A DNA stretch of 47,193 nt from NCBI GenBank assembly GCA_902772455.1, contig CACYAW010000032.1:1-47193 (forward strand), written 5' to 3'. A program made the translations under genes and the position numbers. The notes beneath the pieces are model-generated. The model was given only the letters and a program-made list of their open reading frames with translations, had not been told where the DNA came from and did no database searches. Below, piece by piece: positions 1-7,400 of this stretch. The first letter of the stretch is position 1. Every line of letters begins with the position of its first letter. This DNA is from an uncultured Bacteroidales bacterium. Its GTDB lineage: Bacteria > Bacteroidota > Bacteroidia > Bacteroidales > Muribaculaceae.

Positions 1-567
1 CTTCATCACCAGCAGCCAGCCGATGGCGATGAGGGCTACCGCCGTGCCGATCCAGATGCGGGCGTCGCTGGCGATGTTCATGAAGTTCTCCTTCATCTGT
101 GGATAGGTGTCAAAGAACTGGCCGAACGCGCCCTGTGCGAGCAGGAAGGTGACCAGCGTCAGTGCCAGCACGGTAACCGTGTCGGTCAGGCGGTCGGCCA
201 CCATCGAGCCCATGACCTGGGTGACCGAGGCCTTCTGGCGGTTGGCGATGTAGCCGCAGCGCCACACCTCGCCCAAGCGTGGGAACACGAGGTTGACGGC
301 ATAGGTGCCGAAGATGCTGTTGAGCAGCGCGCTGAACGACGGCTTGACGTCGATGGCCTTGAGCTGCAGGCGCCAGCGCAGCGCCCTGAAGATGTGGCTC
401 AGGATGCTCACCACGGCCACGGGGATGAACCACCAGTAGTTGACATCACTCTTGAGGGTGTCCATCATGGAGTTGATGTCCACATTCTTGTATAGGAAGT
501 ACATCAGTCCCACTCCAATAACGAGGGGGATGCCATATTTCACGAGATAAGAGACGGCTTTTTTCAC
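1..567 (-). CDS. Flippase-like (UPF0104 / LPG synthase TM-type) membrane protein, partial
   Basis: The gene reads leftward and runs off the window edge, so only the N-terminal 189 codons are present. GTG at 567 is the likely start (VKKAVSYLVKYGIPLV): an in-frame TAA lies ten codons upstream and the next ATG falls inside the first membrane segment. Hydrophobic segments are visible at about residues 8-25, 44-62, 120-145 and 175 onward. The stretch around FRALRWRLQL and NLVFPRLGEVWRCGYI resembles the lysylphosphatidylglycerol synthase transmembrane / UPF0104 family (PF03706), inner-membrane proteins thought to move or modify lipids. It is divergent from rsmA with about 127 bases between the starts. 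Family assignment is from remembered motif resemblance; the substrate is unknown. Confidence 0.72.
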   Translation of the reverse strand, partial: MKKAVSYLVKYGIPLVIGVGLMYFLYKNVDINSMMDTLKSDVNYWWFIPVAVVSILSHIFRALRWRLQLKAIDVKPSFSALLNSIFGTYAVNLVFPRLGEVWRCGYIANRQKASVTQVMGSMVADRLTDTVTVLALTLVTFLLAQGAFGQFFDTYPQMKENFMNIASDARIWIGTAVALIAIGWLLVMK

Positions 568-632
568 TGTTATTCTTGTCTTGTTGGGTTAAAATCTTGC
601 TGTCGATGCATCCTGTACTGCAAAAAAAGCAG

Positions 633-640
633 TAACTTTG
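633..640 (+). promoter_or_regulatory. Candidate -7 box of the rsmA promoter
   Basis: TAACTTTG matches the Bacteroidota -7 consensus TAnnTTTG and lies 55 bases before the rsmA ATG. No convincing -33 TTTG is seen at the expected spacing. A possible upstream TTG start at 638 overlaps this box, which argues for the ATG at 695. Confidence 0.5.
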
Positions 641-694
641 CAAATTGCTATAGGACGCATCAGAGCGTGCAAAGATAACAATAAAAGAACAAAC

Positions 695-1483
695 ATGCGG
701 AAAGTTAGAGCAAAAAAGTCACTTGGCCAGCATTTCTTGACCGATCTGTCGATTGCCGAGCGCATCGCCCACACACTGGACGACTTTCGTGACCTGCCCG
801 TGTTGGAGGTGGGGCCCGGCATGGGTGTGCTCACTAAATTCCTGCTCGACATGGGCCTGGACCTGACCGTAGTGGAACTCGACAGCGAGAGCGTGGACTA
901 TCTCGAGGTGGCCTATCCGCAGCTGCACGGGCGCATCATCGGCGAGGACTTCCTGAAGATGGATCTTCACAAGCTGTATGGCGACCGCCCCTTCTGCGTC
1001 ATTGGCAACTATCCCTATAACATCTCGACACAGATTTTCTTCAAGGTGCTTGACTACCGCGACCAGGTGGCCTGCTGCAGCGGCATGTTGCAGCGCGAGG
1101 TGGCACAACGCATCGCCGAGCCGCCAGGCAGCAAGACCTACGGCATCCTGTCGGTGCTGCTGCAGGCCTGGTATGACATCGAGTACCTGTTCACGGTCGA
1201 TGAGCACGTGTTCAATCCGCCGCCCAAGGTCAAGAGCGGAGTCCTCCGCCTCAAGCGCAATGGCGTGACCGACTTGGGCGTTGACGAGCGCATGTTCAAG
1301 CGCTTGGTGAAGTTGTCCTTCGGGCAACGGCGCAAGATGCTGCGCAGCTCGCTGAAGTCGGTATTCATGGGCGACCCGGCGGTGATGGAGCGGGATGTGT
1401 TCCGACAACGTCCCGAGACGTTGGGCGTTGAAGATTTCATTGCCCTGACGCGGCTTGCCATGGAACAGCCGCAAGCGAAGTAA
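695..1483 (+). CDS. rsmA: 16S rRNA dimethyladenosine transferase RsmA (KsgA)
   Basis: This enzyme dimethylates two adjacent adenines in the 3'-terminal helix of 16S rRNA during 30S maturation, using S-adenosylmethionine. The 262-residue product has the usual family length. Visible signatures are KKSLGQHFL at the N-terminus (residues 7-15), the SAM-binding loop LEVGPGMG (37-44), and the catalytic NYPYN motif (105-109), the standard NLPYN variant. The ATG at 695 is preferred over an in-frame TTG at 638, because the protein then starts just before the conserved KSLGQHF and because 638 overlaps the -7 promoter box. It is followed by mgtE after 32 bases on the same strand, so the two may be co-transcribed. 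Confidence 0.95.
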   Translation: MRKVRAKKSLGQHFLTDLSIAERIAHTLDDFRDLPVLEVGPGMGVLTKFLLDMGLDLTVVELDSESVDYLEVAYPQLHGRIIGEDFLKMDLHKLYGDRPFCVIGNYPYNISTQIFFKVLDYRDQVACCSGMLQREVAQRIAEPPGSKTYGILSVLLQAWYDIEYLFTVDEHVFNPPPKVKSGVLRLKRNGVTDLGVDERMFKRLVKLSFGQRRKMLRSSLKSVFMGDPAVMERDVFRQRPETLGVEDFIALTRLAMEQPQAK

Positions 1484-1515
1484 TTACTAATATCCATTAA
1501 GACCCAAGAACCGCA

Positions 1516-2910
1516 ATGAAAGAGTTTACCGAAGAATATTTGCAAAACCTCAATCGGCTCATCGACAACAAGAACGAGGAACTGGTGCGTGCCCAAATCA
1601 GGGACTTGCACCCTGCCGACCTAGCCGAACTGGTCGGTGACCTCGACGATGAAGAGGCTTTGTTCATCATGATGATGCTCGATGACGAGACCGCTGCCGA
1701 CGTGCTCGTGGAACTCGACGAGGACCAGCGCCATGACCTGATGGAGCTGATGCCCAACGAGGAAATCGCCAAGCAAGTCGAGCAGATGGATGCCGACGAC
1801 GCTGTGGACGTGATCCAGGAGCTCGACGAGGAGGACCGTGAGGATGTCATCAGCCACATCGACGACGTGGAGCAGGCGGGCGACATCGTGGACCTGCTGC
1901 AGTATGACGAGGACACCGCCGGTGGTTACATGTCTACCGAGATGATTGTCGTCAACGAGAACATGTCGATGCCCGACTGCATCAAGGCCATGCGCCAGCA
2001 AGCCGAGGAAGTTGACGAGATCTATGTGATCTATGTCGTTGACGATGACAACCGCCTGAAGGGCATCTTCCCCTTGAAGACCACGATCACCAATCCGTCA
2101 GCCTCCAAGATCAAGCACGTCATGGAGCCCGACCCCATCAGCGTGCGTACCGATACCCATATCGAGGACGTCGCCCTCGACTTCGAGAAATATGACCTCG
2201 TGGCCATGCCCGTCGTGGACAGCATCGGTCGCCTGGTGGGACGCATCACCGTCGACGACATCATCGACCGCGTGCGTGAGCAGGGCGAGGACAACTACCA
2301 GATGGCCTCGGGTATCTGGGGCGACATCGAGACCGACGACAACGTCTTCCGTCAGGTGCGTGCCCGACTGCCGTGGCTGCTCATCGGCCTGGTGGGCGGT
2401 ATCATCAACGCCTTGATTCTGGGCGGAGGCGAGGGCGATGCCGACCTGTTGCGCATCCTGCCCGGTCTGGCGTTGTTCATCCCGCTGATTGGCGGCACGG
2501 GCGGTAACGTGGGTACTCAGTCCAGCGCTATCGTCGTGCAGGGCCTTGCCAACGGCAGCCTGGACGTCAAGCACGTGGGCAAGCACTTGTTCAAGGAGTT
2601 CTCCACGGCGCTCATCAATGCGCTGGTGATGGGCCTGCTCATCTTCCTGTACACCCGCTTCTTCCCTGTTGATGACAATGCCACCAAGTCTAATATCGCC
2701 GCTGCCGCCGTGACCACGTCACTGTTCCTGGTGGTGATGTTCGCCTCGCTGTTCGGCACAGTGGTGCCGCTGGTGCTCGAGCGCTTGAAGATTGATCCCG
2801 CCATTGCGACCGGCCCGTTCGTCACGGTGACCAACGATATTGTGGGCATCACCATCTACATGGCCATCAGTGGATGGCTCATCAACCTCTTTACTAACTT
2901 TATGGGGTAG
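1516..2910 (+). CDS. mgtE: Magnesium transporter MgtE
   Basis: This is a magnesium channel/transporter of the inner membrane that senses cytosolic Mg2+. The 464 residues show the full family layout. An acidic MgtE_N superhelical domain covers about residues 20-125 (repeated LHPADLAELVGDLDDEEA and LDEEDREDVISHID patterns). A CBS-domain pair follows at about 128-255 (AGGYMSTEMIVV, KHVMEPDPISVRTD, VGRITVDDIIDRV). A C-terminal membrane domain of about five helices runs from 277 to the end and includes GGTGGNVGTQSSAIVVQGLA, which matches the conserved pore region. Many aspartates and glutamates in the cytosolic part fit Mg2+ gating. It lies 32 bases downstream of rsmA. Confidence 0.93.
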   Translation: MKEFTEEYLQNLNRLIDNKNEELVRAQIRDLHPADLAELVGDLDDEEALFIMMMLDDETAADVLVELDEDQRHDLMELMPNEEIAKQVEQMDADDAVDVIQELDEEDREDVISHIDDVEQAGDIVDLLQYDEDTAGGYMSTEMIVVNENMSMPDCIKAMRQQAEEVDEIYVIYVVDDDNRLKGIFPLKTTITNPSASKIKHVMEPDPISVRTDTHIEDVALDFEKYDLVAMPVVDSIGRLVGRITVDDIIDRVREQGEDNYQMASGIWGDIETDDNVFRQVRARLPWLLIGLVGGIINALILGGGEGDADLLRILPGLALFIPLIGGTGGNVGTQSSAIVVQGLANGSLDVKHVGKHLFKEFSTALINALVMGLLIFLYTRFFPVDDNATKSNIAAAAVTTSLFLVVMFASLFGTVVPLVLERLKIDPAIATGPFVTVTNDIVGITIYMAISGWLINLFTNFMG

Positions 2911-3195
2911 TGATGCTCGCTGCGCGAGCAGTTTAGAGTTTAGAGTTTAGAGCTTAGGGGAGGCTCGCGTTGCTCGCAGTTTAGAGCTTAGGGAGGCTCG
3001 CTGCGCTCGCAGTTTAGAGTTTAGGGTTTAGAGTTTAGGGGGTATCCGCCTTGATGCTCGCGTTGCTCGCCAAATCAAACAAATTTTGTTTAATTTTTCG
3101 GCTGTTAGGCCGATTAAAACCCTGCGAAAGAGTTATGACGCTCTCACTTGAGAAACGAAGTTTTGGGGGCGAGTGAGAAAATCGCGGCAAAATGA
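2911..3195. repeat. Repeat-rich spacer: TTTAGAG heptamers and GCTCGC modules
   Basis: This non-coding spacer between mgtE and the tRNA holds three modules made of a GCTCGC-rich palindromic piece followed by runs of 7-base units such as TTTAGAG, CTTAGGG and TTTAGGG (about 2911-3040). A fourth GCTCGC piece lies near 3053-3070. A short hairpin, TCGGC-GCCGA, is at 3098-3113 and could be a weak terminator for mgtE. I see no gene here. Function unknown. Confidence 0.6.
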
Positions 3196-3225
3196 TTGTC
3201 GGTTTCTGTTTTTTTAGTATCTTTG
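3196..3225 (+). promoter_or_regulatory. Promoter of the tRNA gene
   Basis: TTG at 3196-3198 is followed by 19 bases and then TATCTTTG at 3218-3225. This is an excellent match to the Bacteroidota -33/-7 promoter pattern. The tRNA begins 42 bases after the -7 box, leaving a short leader. Confidence 0.7.
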
Positions 3226-3267
3226 CAGTCGCTTTTGGCGCAAAAACACTGCCGCCAGTACAAAGCA

Positions 3268-3344
3268 GGTCCTATAGCTCAGTTGGTTAGAGCACCTGAC
3301 TCATAATCAGGGAGTCCTTGGTTCAAGCCCAAGTGGGACCACCA
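3268..3344 (+). tRNA. tRNA with CAU anticodon, probably tRNA-Ile2 (lysidine-modified)
   Basis: The cloverleaf is complete: acceptor GGTCCTA pairs with TGGGACC, D-arm GCTC/GAGC, anticodon stem CCTGA/TCAGG with loop CTCATAA, T-arm CTTGG/CCAAG with loop TTCAAGC, discriminator A at 3341 and an encoded CCA at 3342-3344. The anticodon is CAT. Elongator Met and the lysidine-modified Ile2 share it. Bases C4 and C5 of the acceptor stem (paired to G) are, as I recall, determinants recognised by the lysidine synthetase TilS and differ from E. coli tRNA-Met, so I favour Ile2. The 3' end is duplicated in tandem immediately downstream, and a restriction-modification island follows. Confidence 0.9.
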
Positions 3345-3361
3345 AGCCCAAGTGGGACCAC
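3324..3361 (+). repeat. Perfect 19-bp tandem duplication of the tRNA 3' end
   Basis: Positions 3324-3342 and 3343-3361 are identical over 19 bases and cover part of the T-loop, the T-stem 3' strand and the acceptor 3' strand of the tRNA. Duplicated tRNA tails are typical scars of site-specific integration at tRNA genes. A 15-base match in inverted orientation is found at 10239-10253, beyond the hsd operon. Confidence 0.9.
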
Positions 3362-3368
3362 AATAAAC

Positions 3369-3403
3369 CGCCGACACTTGATGGTGCCGGCGATTTTTGT
3401 TTT
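3369..3403 (+). terminator. tRNA terminator, left copy of flanking repeat
   Basis: A hairpin CGCCG-A-CAC / GTG-C-CGGCG is followed by ATTTTTGTTTT, a good rho-independent terminator for the tRNA on the plus strand. The 18 bases at 3386-3403 recur exactly at 10211-10228 on the other side of the hsd operon. Confidence 0.7.
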
Positions 3404-3439
3404 CGTTCGTTCGTTTGTTCGTCGGGTATGTGCGTGCTG

Positions 3440-6400
3440 TTACGCGGTTTGTGGGGTGATGACCCCGTGGATGGTGTCGATATACTTGGCGAGGGGCAGC
3501 ATATAGGGGGTGAAGACCGATAGCCGCTCGTCAAATGGCGACTCGTTAACGACGATCTCTTTGGTGATGTCACCGTTCTCACACACGTAGGCGATGATGG
3601 TATTCAGGAAATCCTCTTGCTCGGCATTCAACTCGTTGCCTGAAATGAACTCCGAGAACCGCCTTACCGCATTCTTGCGGTCAACACCCACCAAGGAACG
3701 GACAAACATGGCGACATTGCTACCGCACAGCATCCCGTTGGTGAACTTGTCGTAGTCTTCCTTGCTGCCGAGTTCTTGCCACAGGATGCGTTCAAGTTCG
3801 GTAAAGTCGGTTGCTGTCAGTTGCTCCATATCGTAGATCTTTTGGAGCACGGGCAGGTTTCTGTTCTTCGACAGGAAGTCCAACACGCTCTGCTTGTAGG
3901 ACACACGGGGTGTGATGCCTTCCATCGTACCCTCGTCGCTGATTTCGTCCTCGATGTCCACGGTGAACCATTGACCACCTTGACCAATGAGGAACTTGAT
4001 GAGATCTCTCAGGTCATTCCTGACCTTTTCAAGCCATTTGAGCGAGACGTTCTGCCATGCGACATCAGTCAATACTTCCTTGATAGTGCCCATCTTGGCC
4101 TGTACCTGTGGCAGGGTGGCTTTCTCTTGCAGTTTCTCGGCAATCGTTTGAACCGAGTGCACCGCTTTGGTGGCATTGCCCTCACCGCCAATCAGCGACA
4201 GTTCAATCAGCATCACCAACAGGTCAAATTTCTTGGCACTCTCATCGAGAGTGTTTTTGGGCAGCAAGGGTGCGATGACATTGCTCAATGTGTTGACATC
4301 AACTTCCGAAATGTATGTCCATGAGTCGTTGTCCTTGAAGTGGCTGACGTCGGCCCACTTTTCCCTTACAGAGATATGGCTGTCAGACAGCGATGCGACC
4401 TGTTCTTTCAAGAGCGTTTTGATTTCGTCGTGCAGCCCCCGGGCATACTCATCTTCTTGCCATTGCTGATGCTGCAAGTGGAACGCAATCTTAGCCCGAA
4501 TGCTGAAAATCTTCTCGGTCAATGACGGTGCAACGGCTGCTGTCTGCCCGTCAGGATTCTTGTCGAAATACTCGAAGTTCCTGCACCAATCAAAGATGTA
4601 GAAGAACTCCTTATTATTTCCGGGGCCGAATATATCTTGCGACAGACGTGTGCCTCGGCCAATCATCTGCATGAACTTGATTTTGCTCTTGACCACCTTG
4701 AAGAACACAAGGTTGAGCACATCAGGAACGTCAATGCCTGTGTCAAGCATATCGACCGAAACGGCTATCTGCGGGTTACCGTCCCTGATTTCGAACTTGT
4801 CGATGAGGTCTTTGGAATAGGTGACATAGTTGTCGATAAGGGCACAGAAGTCTGATGAGTATTCAGGATAGAGGTAGTAGAACCGCTCGACAATCATTTC
4901 AGCGTGGCGGTGGTTGTAGGCAAAGATGATGGTCTTGCCGATGCGCTCACCGCTCTGCACCTTCAGGCCGTTCTCCATCAGGTCTTGCAGCACACGGTCG
5001 ATGGTGTCGAGGTTGAAGATGTAATTGAATATCTCCTTGCTCTCGATGTCTCGGTGTTGGGGGTCGCCTTCAATCGCCTTGATGGCCTGTTCATACTCCC
5101 ATACCTTCTCGAGTTGTTCTTTTTCCTCTTCGCTGAGATTGTTGTATTTGATGCCCTCTTTCAGAATCAATGAACCACGCTTGAAGCCCTTGTAGTTGAC
5201 AAGGTAGCCCTCCGCCACAGCATCCTCCAATTCGTAGGCATAGTTGGGCACACCTTGTTCCATTTGGAAGGTCTCGTAGGTGCTCTTGTCCACCTCGTCT
5301 CTTGGTGTCGCTGTCAAGCCGACAAGCAGCGCGTCAAAGTAGTTGAAGATGGCCGAATACTTGCCGAAGATACTGCGGTGAGCCTCATCGATGATAATCA
5401 GGTCAAAGCGTCCGACACTGAAGGCTTTCTCATCAGTGTCGATGTAGTTAATCATCGTCTGATAGGTCGAGAACGTAATGCGGGCATTAGTGTCGGGATC
5501 TTTATCCTCGCTTAGGATTGATGTGGTCATGTGGGGCAGCAACTTCACGAAGTTCTTGTGCGCCTGACTGACTAAGGGAATCCTGTCGGCAAGGAACAGG
5601 ACATTTTTCACCCATCCGTTACGGGTCAACACGTCAACCAATGATATGGCAACTCTCGTTTTTCCTGTTCCCGTCGCCATCACCAGCAGGCCGCGGCGAT
5701 GCTTGGTGTTAAAGTGCTCACACACCGATTTAATCGCCATCTTTTGGTAATGGCGGTCGGTGATGCTGTCCTTCACACTGAAGTCGGTGATGTCGTGCCG
5801 CTTGCGTTTTTGGATGAGCAGTTCCAGGTCGGCCTCGGTGTGGAAGGCATACAACTTGCGGGGAGGGTAGCCCAGCCCGTCAATGATATGGGTCTCAAAG
5901 CCGTTGGTATAGTAGATGACGGGTCTTACCCCATATCGCTTTTCAAGGCAATCGGCATACAGTTCTGCTTGATGCTTGCCCTTGACGGGAGAAACGCTCG
6001 TCCTTTTGGCCTCAATGACTGCAAGAGGCAGACCATTACTGCCGAACAGGACATAATCACAGTAGCCCTTGCCCTCGGCATTGAGCATCCCTTCCACCTC
6101 GACCTCGATGCAGGCCTTTGAGGGCTGTATCGCCCCATCTGTGTCCAACACATCCCATCCTGCTTCTTTCAACATCAAGTCGATGTACAGTTTGCGTGTC
6201 TCTGCCTCGCTGATGTCGGTAGCGACTTCCACCACAGGAGTTTTGTCCTCAACAGCCTCTTTGTCTGCTGCCTCGACGATAGTTGAGGTAGGTGTCACAG
6301 TTACCGTGGCAGGGGTGATGACTGATGCTTGCGGATTGTTGGGGATGAGGTCTCTGTCAAACGGAACTATCTCTTTGATGAAGGTCAGTTTGTGCAGGAT

Positions 6401-6754
6401 GGCAGCAACCACATTGTAGAGGTTAAGCAGGCAGAAGAACGATTCTCCCCCTGACACATGCTTGCCATGCGCCCCATTGTTGCCCACCTTGCGCACATAG
6501 TGGACACCTTTCATCACCCGCTCGTCGCCAATGAACTCACGGAATACCTCGCCATCCACAAGTTCAAACAGGGATACCCGCTCGGGGACATCGATGTGTT
6601 TCATTAAATAGAGTGCCCGAACGATATACTCCAATGCTTTCCTTGCGCTAACGGCACTCAGGTCAGGATTACTCACCTGCATCTCCTCTGCCGCAGAGCA
6701 GAAGTTGTGCAGCTCGGTCAAACCCAATTCTTGTAGATAGTCGAAGTTCCTCAT
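3440..6754 (-). CDS. hsdR: Type I restriction enzyme R subunit (HsdR) with N-terminal DUF4145
   Basis: This is the motor and nuclease subunit of a type I restriction-modification complex: it translocates DNA using ATP and cuts unmethylated DNA. Residues 1-125 resemble DUF4145 (NFCSAAEEMQ, ARKALEYIVRALY, GNNGAHG). The endonuclease domain lies at about 180-300, with the PD-(D/E)XK-like residues D233, E248 and K250 (CDYVLF, VIEAKRT). The SF2 helicase follows: Walker A at 359-366 (MATGTGKT), DEAH at 456-459, LTATPRD, and a motif VI-like QMIGRGTRLS. The C-terminal third is the family's HsdM/HsdS-binding region. At 1104 residues it is full length and appears intact. It is last in the hsdM-hsdS-four-helix-hsdR order, 64 bases after the small gene, with 9-base repeats in that gap. 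Confidence 0.93.
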   Translation of the reverse strand: MRNFDYLQELGLTELHNFCSAAEEMQVSNPDLSAVSARKALEYIVRALYLMKHIDVPERVSLFELVDGEVFREFIGDERVMKGVHYVRKVGNNGAHGKHVSGGESFFCLLNLYNVVAAILHKLTFIKEIVPFDRDLIPNNPQASVITPATVTVTPTSTIVEAADKEAVEDKTPVVEVATDISEAETRKLYIDLMLKEAGWDVLDTDGAIQPSKACIEVEVEGMLNAEGKGYCDYVLFGSNGLPLAVIEAKRTSVSPVKGKHQAELYADCLEKRYGVRPVIYYTNGFETHIIDGLGYPPRKLYAFHTEADLELLIQKRKRHDITDFSVKDSITDRHYQKMAIKSVCEHFNTKHRRGLLVMATGTGKTRVAISLVDVLTRNGWVKNVLFLADRIPLVSQAHKNFVKLLPHMTTSILSEDKDPDTNARITFSTYQTMINYIDTDEKAFSVGRFDLIIIDEAHRSIFGKYSAIFNYFDALLVGLTATPRDEVDKSTYETFQMEQGVPNYAYELEDAVAEGYLVNYKGFKRGSLILKEGIKYNNLSEEEKEQLEKVWEYEQAIKAIEGDPQHRDIESKEIFNYIFNLDTIDRVLQDLMENGLKVQSGERIGKTIIFAYNHRHAEMIVERFYYLYPEYSSDFCALIDNYVTYSKDLIDKFEIRDGNPQIAVSVDMLDTGIDVPDVLNLVFFKVVKSKIKFMQMIGRGTRLSQDIFGPGNNKEFFYIFDWCRNFEYFDKNPDGQTAAVAPSLTEKIFSIRAKIAFHLQHQQWQEDEYARGLHDEIKTLLKEQVASLSDSHISVREKWADVSHFKDNDSWTYISEVDVNTLSNVIAPLLPKNTLDESAKKFDLLVMLIELSLIGGEGNATKAVHSVQTIAEKLQEKATLPQVQAKMGTIKEVLTDVAWQNVSLKWLEKVRNDLRDLIKFLIGQGGQWFTVDIEDEISDEGTMEGITPRVSYKQSVLDFLSKNRNLPVLQKIYDMEQLTATDFTELERILWQELGSKEDYDKFTNGMLCGSNVAMFVRSLVGVDRKNAVRRFSEFISGNELNAEQEDFLNTIIAYVCENGDITKEIVVNESPFDERLSVFTPYMLPLAKYIDTIHGVITPQTA

Positions 6755-6772
6755 AATAGCTGGTCGTTTAAT

Positions 6773-6817
6773 GATAGGACTTATAAGACCTATAAGGCCT
6801 ATAAGCCTTATAAGTTC
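6773..6817. repeat. 9-bp tandem repeats (TATAAGRCC type) before hsdR
   Basis: Four consecutive 9-base units (TATAAGACC, TATAAGGCC, TATAAGCCT, TATAAGTTC) occupy 6782-6817, and a degenerate fifth (GATAGGACT) is at 6773-6781. The array is partly self-complementary. It starts 1-2 bases after the stop of the four-helix-bundle gene and fills most of the gap to hsdR. Confidence 0.8.
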
Positions 6818-6818
6818 T

Positions 6819-7391
6819 CTATTCCTCTTTCTTTCCTCCTGTTTTATTGCGGTAATTGATTCTGGCTTGATACATGCGTTCCTTGATGCCGCCGTTTTTC
6901 ACAAAGTCATCTTGCAAACGGTTGATGAGTTTGCGCAGCATGTAGTCCTCCTGATGGATGAGCGTGATGGCAATATTTGCTATCGTCTCGGCACTGCGCG
7001 TTTCTATCGCATCTCGGTAAAATGCGCTGTCATTATGCTTGGCGCACACCCTGCGGGTCTGCACACTGCGCGGGTCATCGGTGGCCCATTGCTGCAGTTT
7101 CCTCACCCTTAGGAAGTCTTCGTAGTCAATAAGCAGTTCATGTAAACTGGCTTTTGCCACATTGGTGAGTTTAAGTTCCGTTTCACTTGACGTTGCCGAT
7201 GCCGCACTTCCTTCGGCAATGTTTTGTTTGCCGCTTCGTGCCGCTTGAATCATCTGGTCAACCGTGCGATCTCCTTTGGCCAGAAACTTGTGGGCAAAAT
7301 AATAGGTAATATCATAGATGCACTCAGCCTTTTGAAAAACCAGGAGTGATTGGTAATTACCTTGATTGGGTAAGAAACTTTCCATATTCAC
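6819..7391 (-). CDS. Four helix bundle protein (23S rRNA-IVP-like, suffix-domain type)
   Basis: The 190-residue protein matches the four-helix-bundle family related to proteins encoded in 23S rRNA intervening sequences (PF05635), by the pattern SLLVFQKAECIYDITYYFAHKFL, DRTVDQMIQAARSGKQNIAEGS and ETELKLTNVAKASLHELLIDYEDFL. The tail (residues about 120-190, with a basic C-terminus) resembles the suffix domain described for some members. The family also includes Avd accessory proteins of diversity-generating retroelements, but no reverse transcriptase is seen here. It sits inside the restriction operon, 9 bases after hsdS and before hsdR, so it is probably co-transcribed. Its role in the locus is unknown; nucleic-acid binding is an inference. 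The start could also be the third codon at 7385. Confidence 0.85.
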   Translation of the reverse strand: MNMESFLPNQGNYQSLLVFQKAECIYDITYYFAHKFLAKGDRTVDQMIQAARSGKQNIAEGSAASATSSETELKLTNVAKASLHELLIDYEDFLRVRKLQQWATDDPRSVQTRRVCAKHNDSAFYRDAIETRSAETIANIAITLIHQEDYMLRKLINRLQDDFVKNGGIKERMYQARINYRNKTGGKKEE

Positions 7392-7400
7392 CTATGCTTT

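Noticed and set aside
719-1474. Long open frame antisense to rsmA
   Set aside because: It mirrors a well-recognised gene; the translation has no family features and reflects codon bias in a GC-rich gene.
6819-7391. Diversity-generating retroelement, suggested by the Avd-like four-helix protein
   Set aside because: No reverse transcriptase and no template/variable repeat pair seen; hsdS recognition domains show no such repeat.
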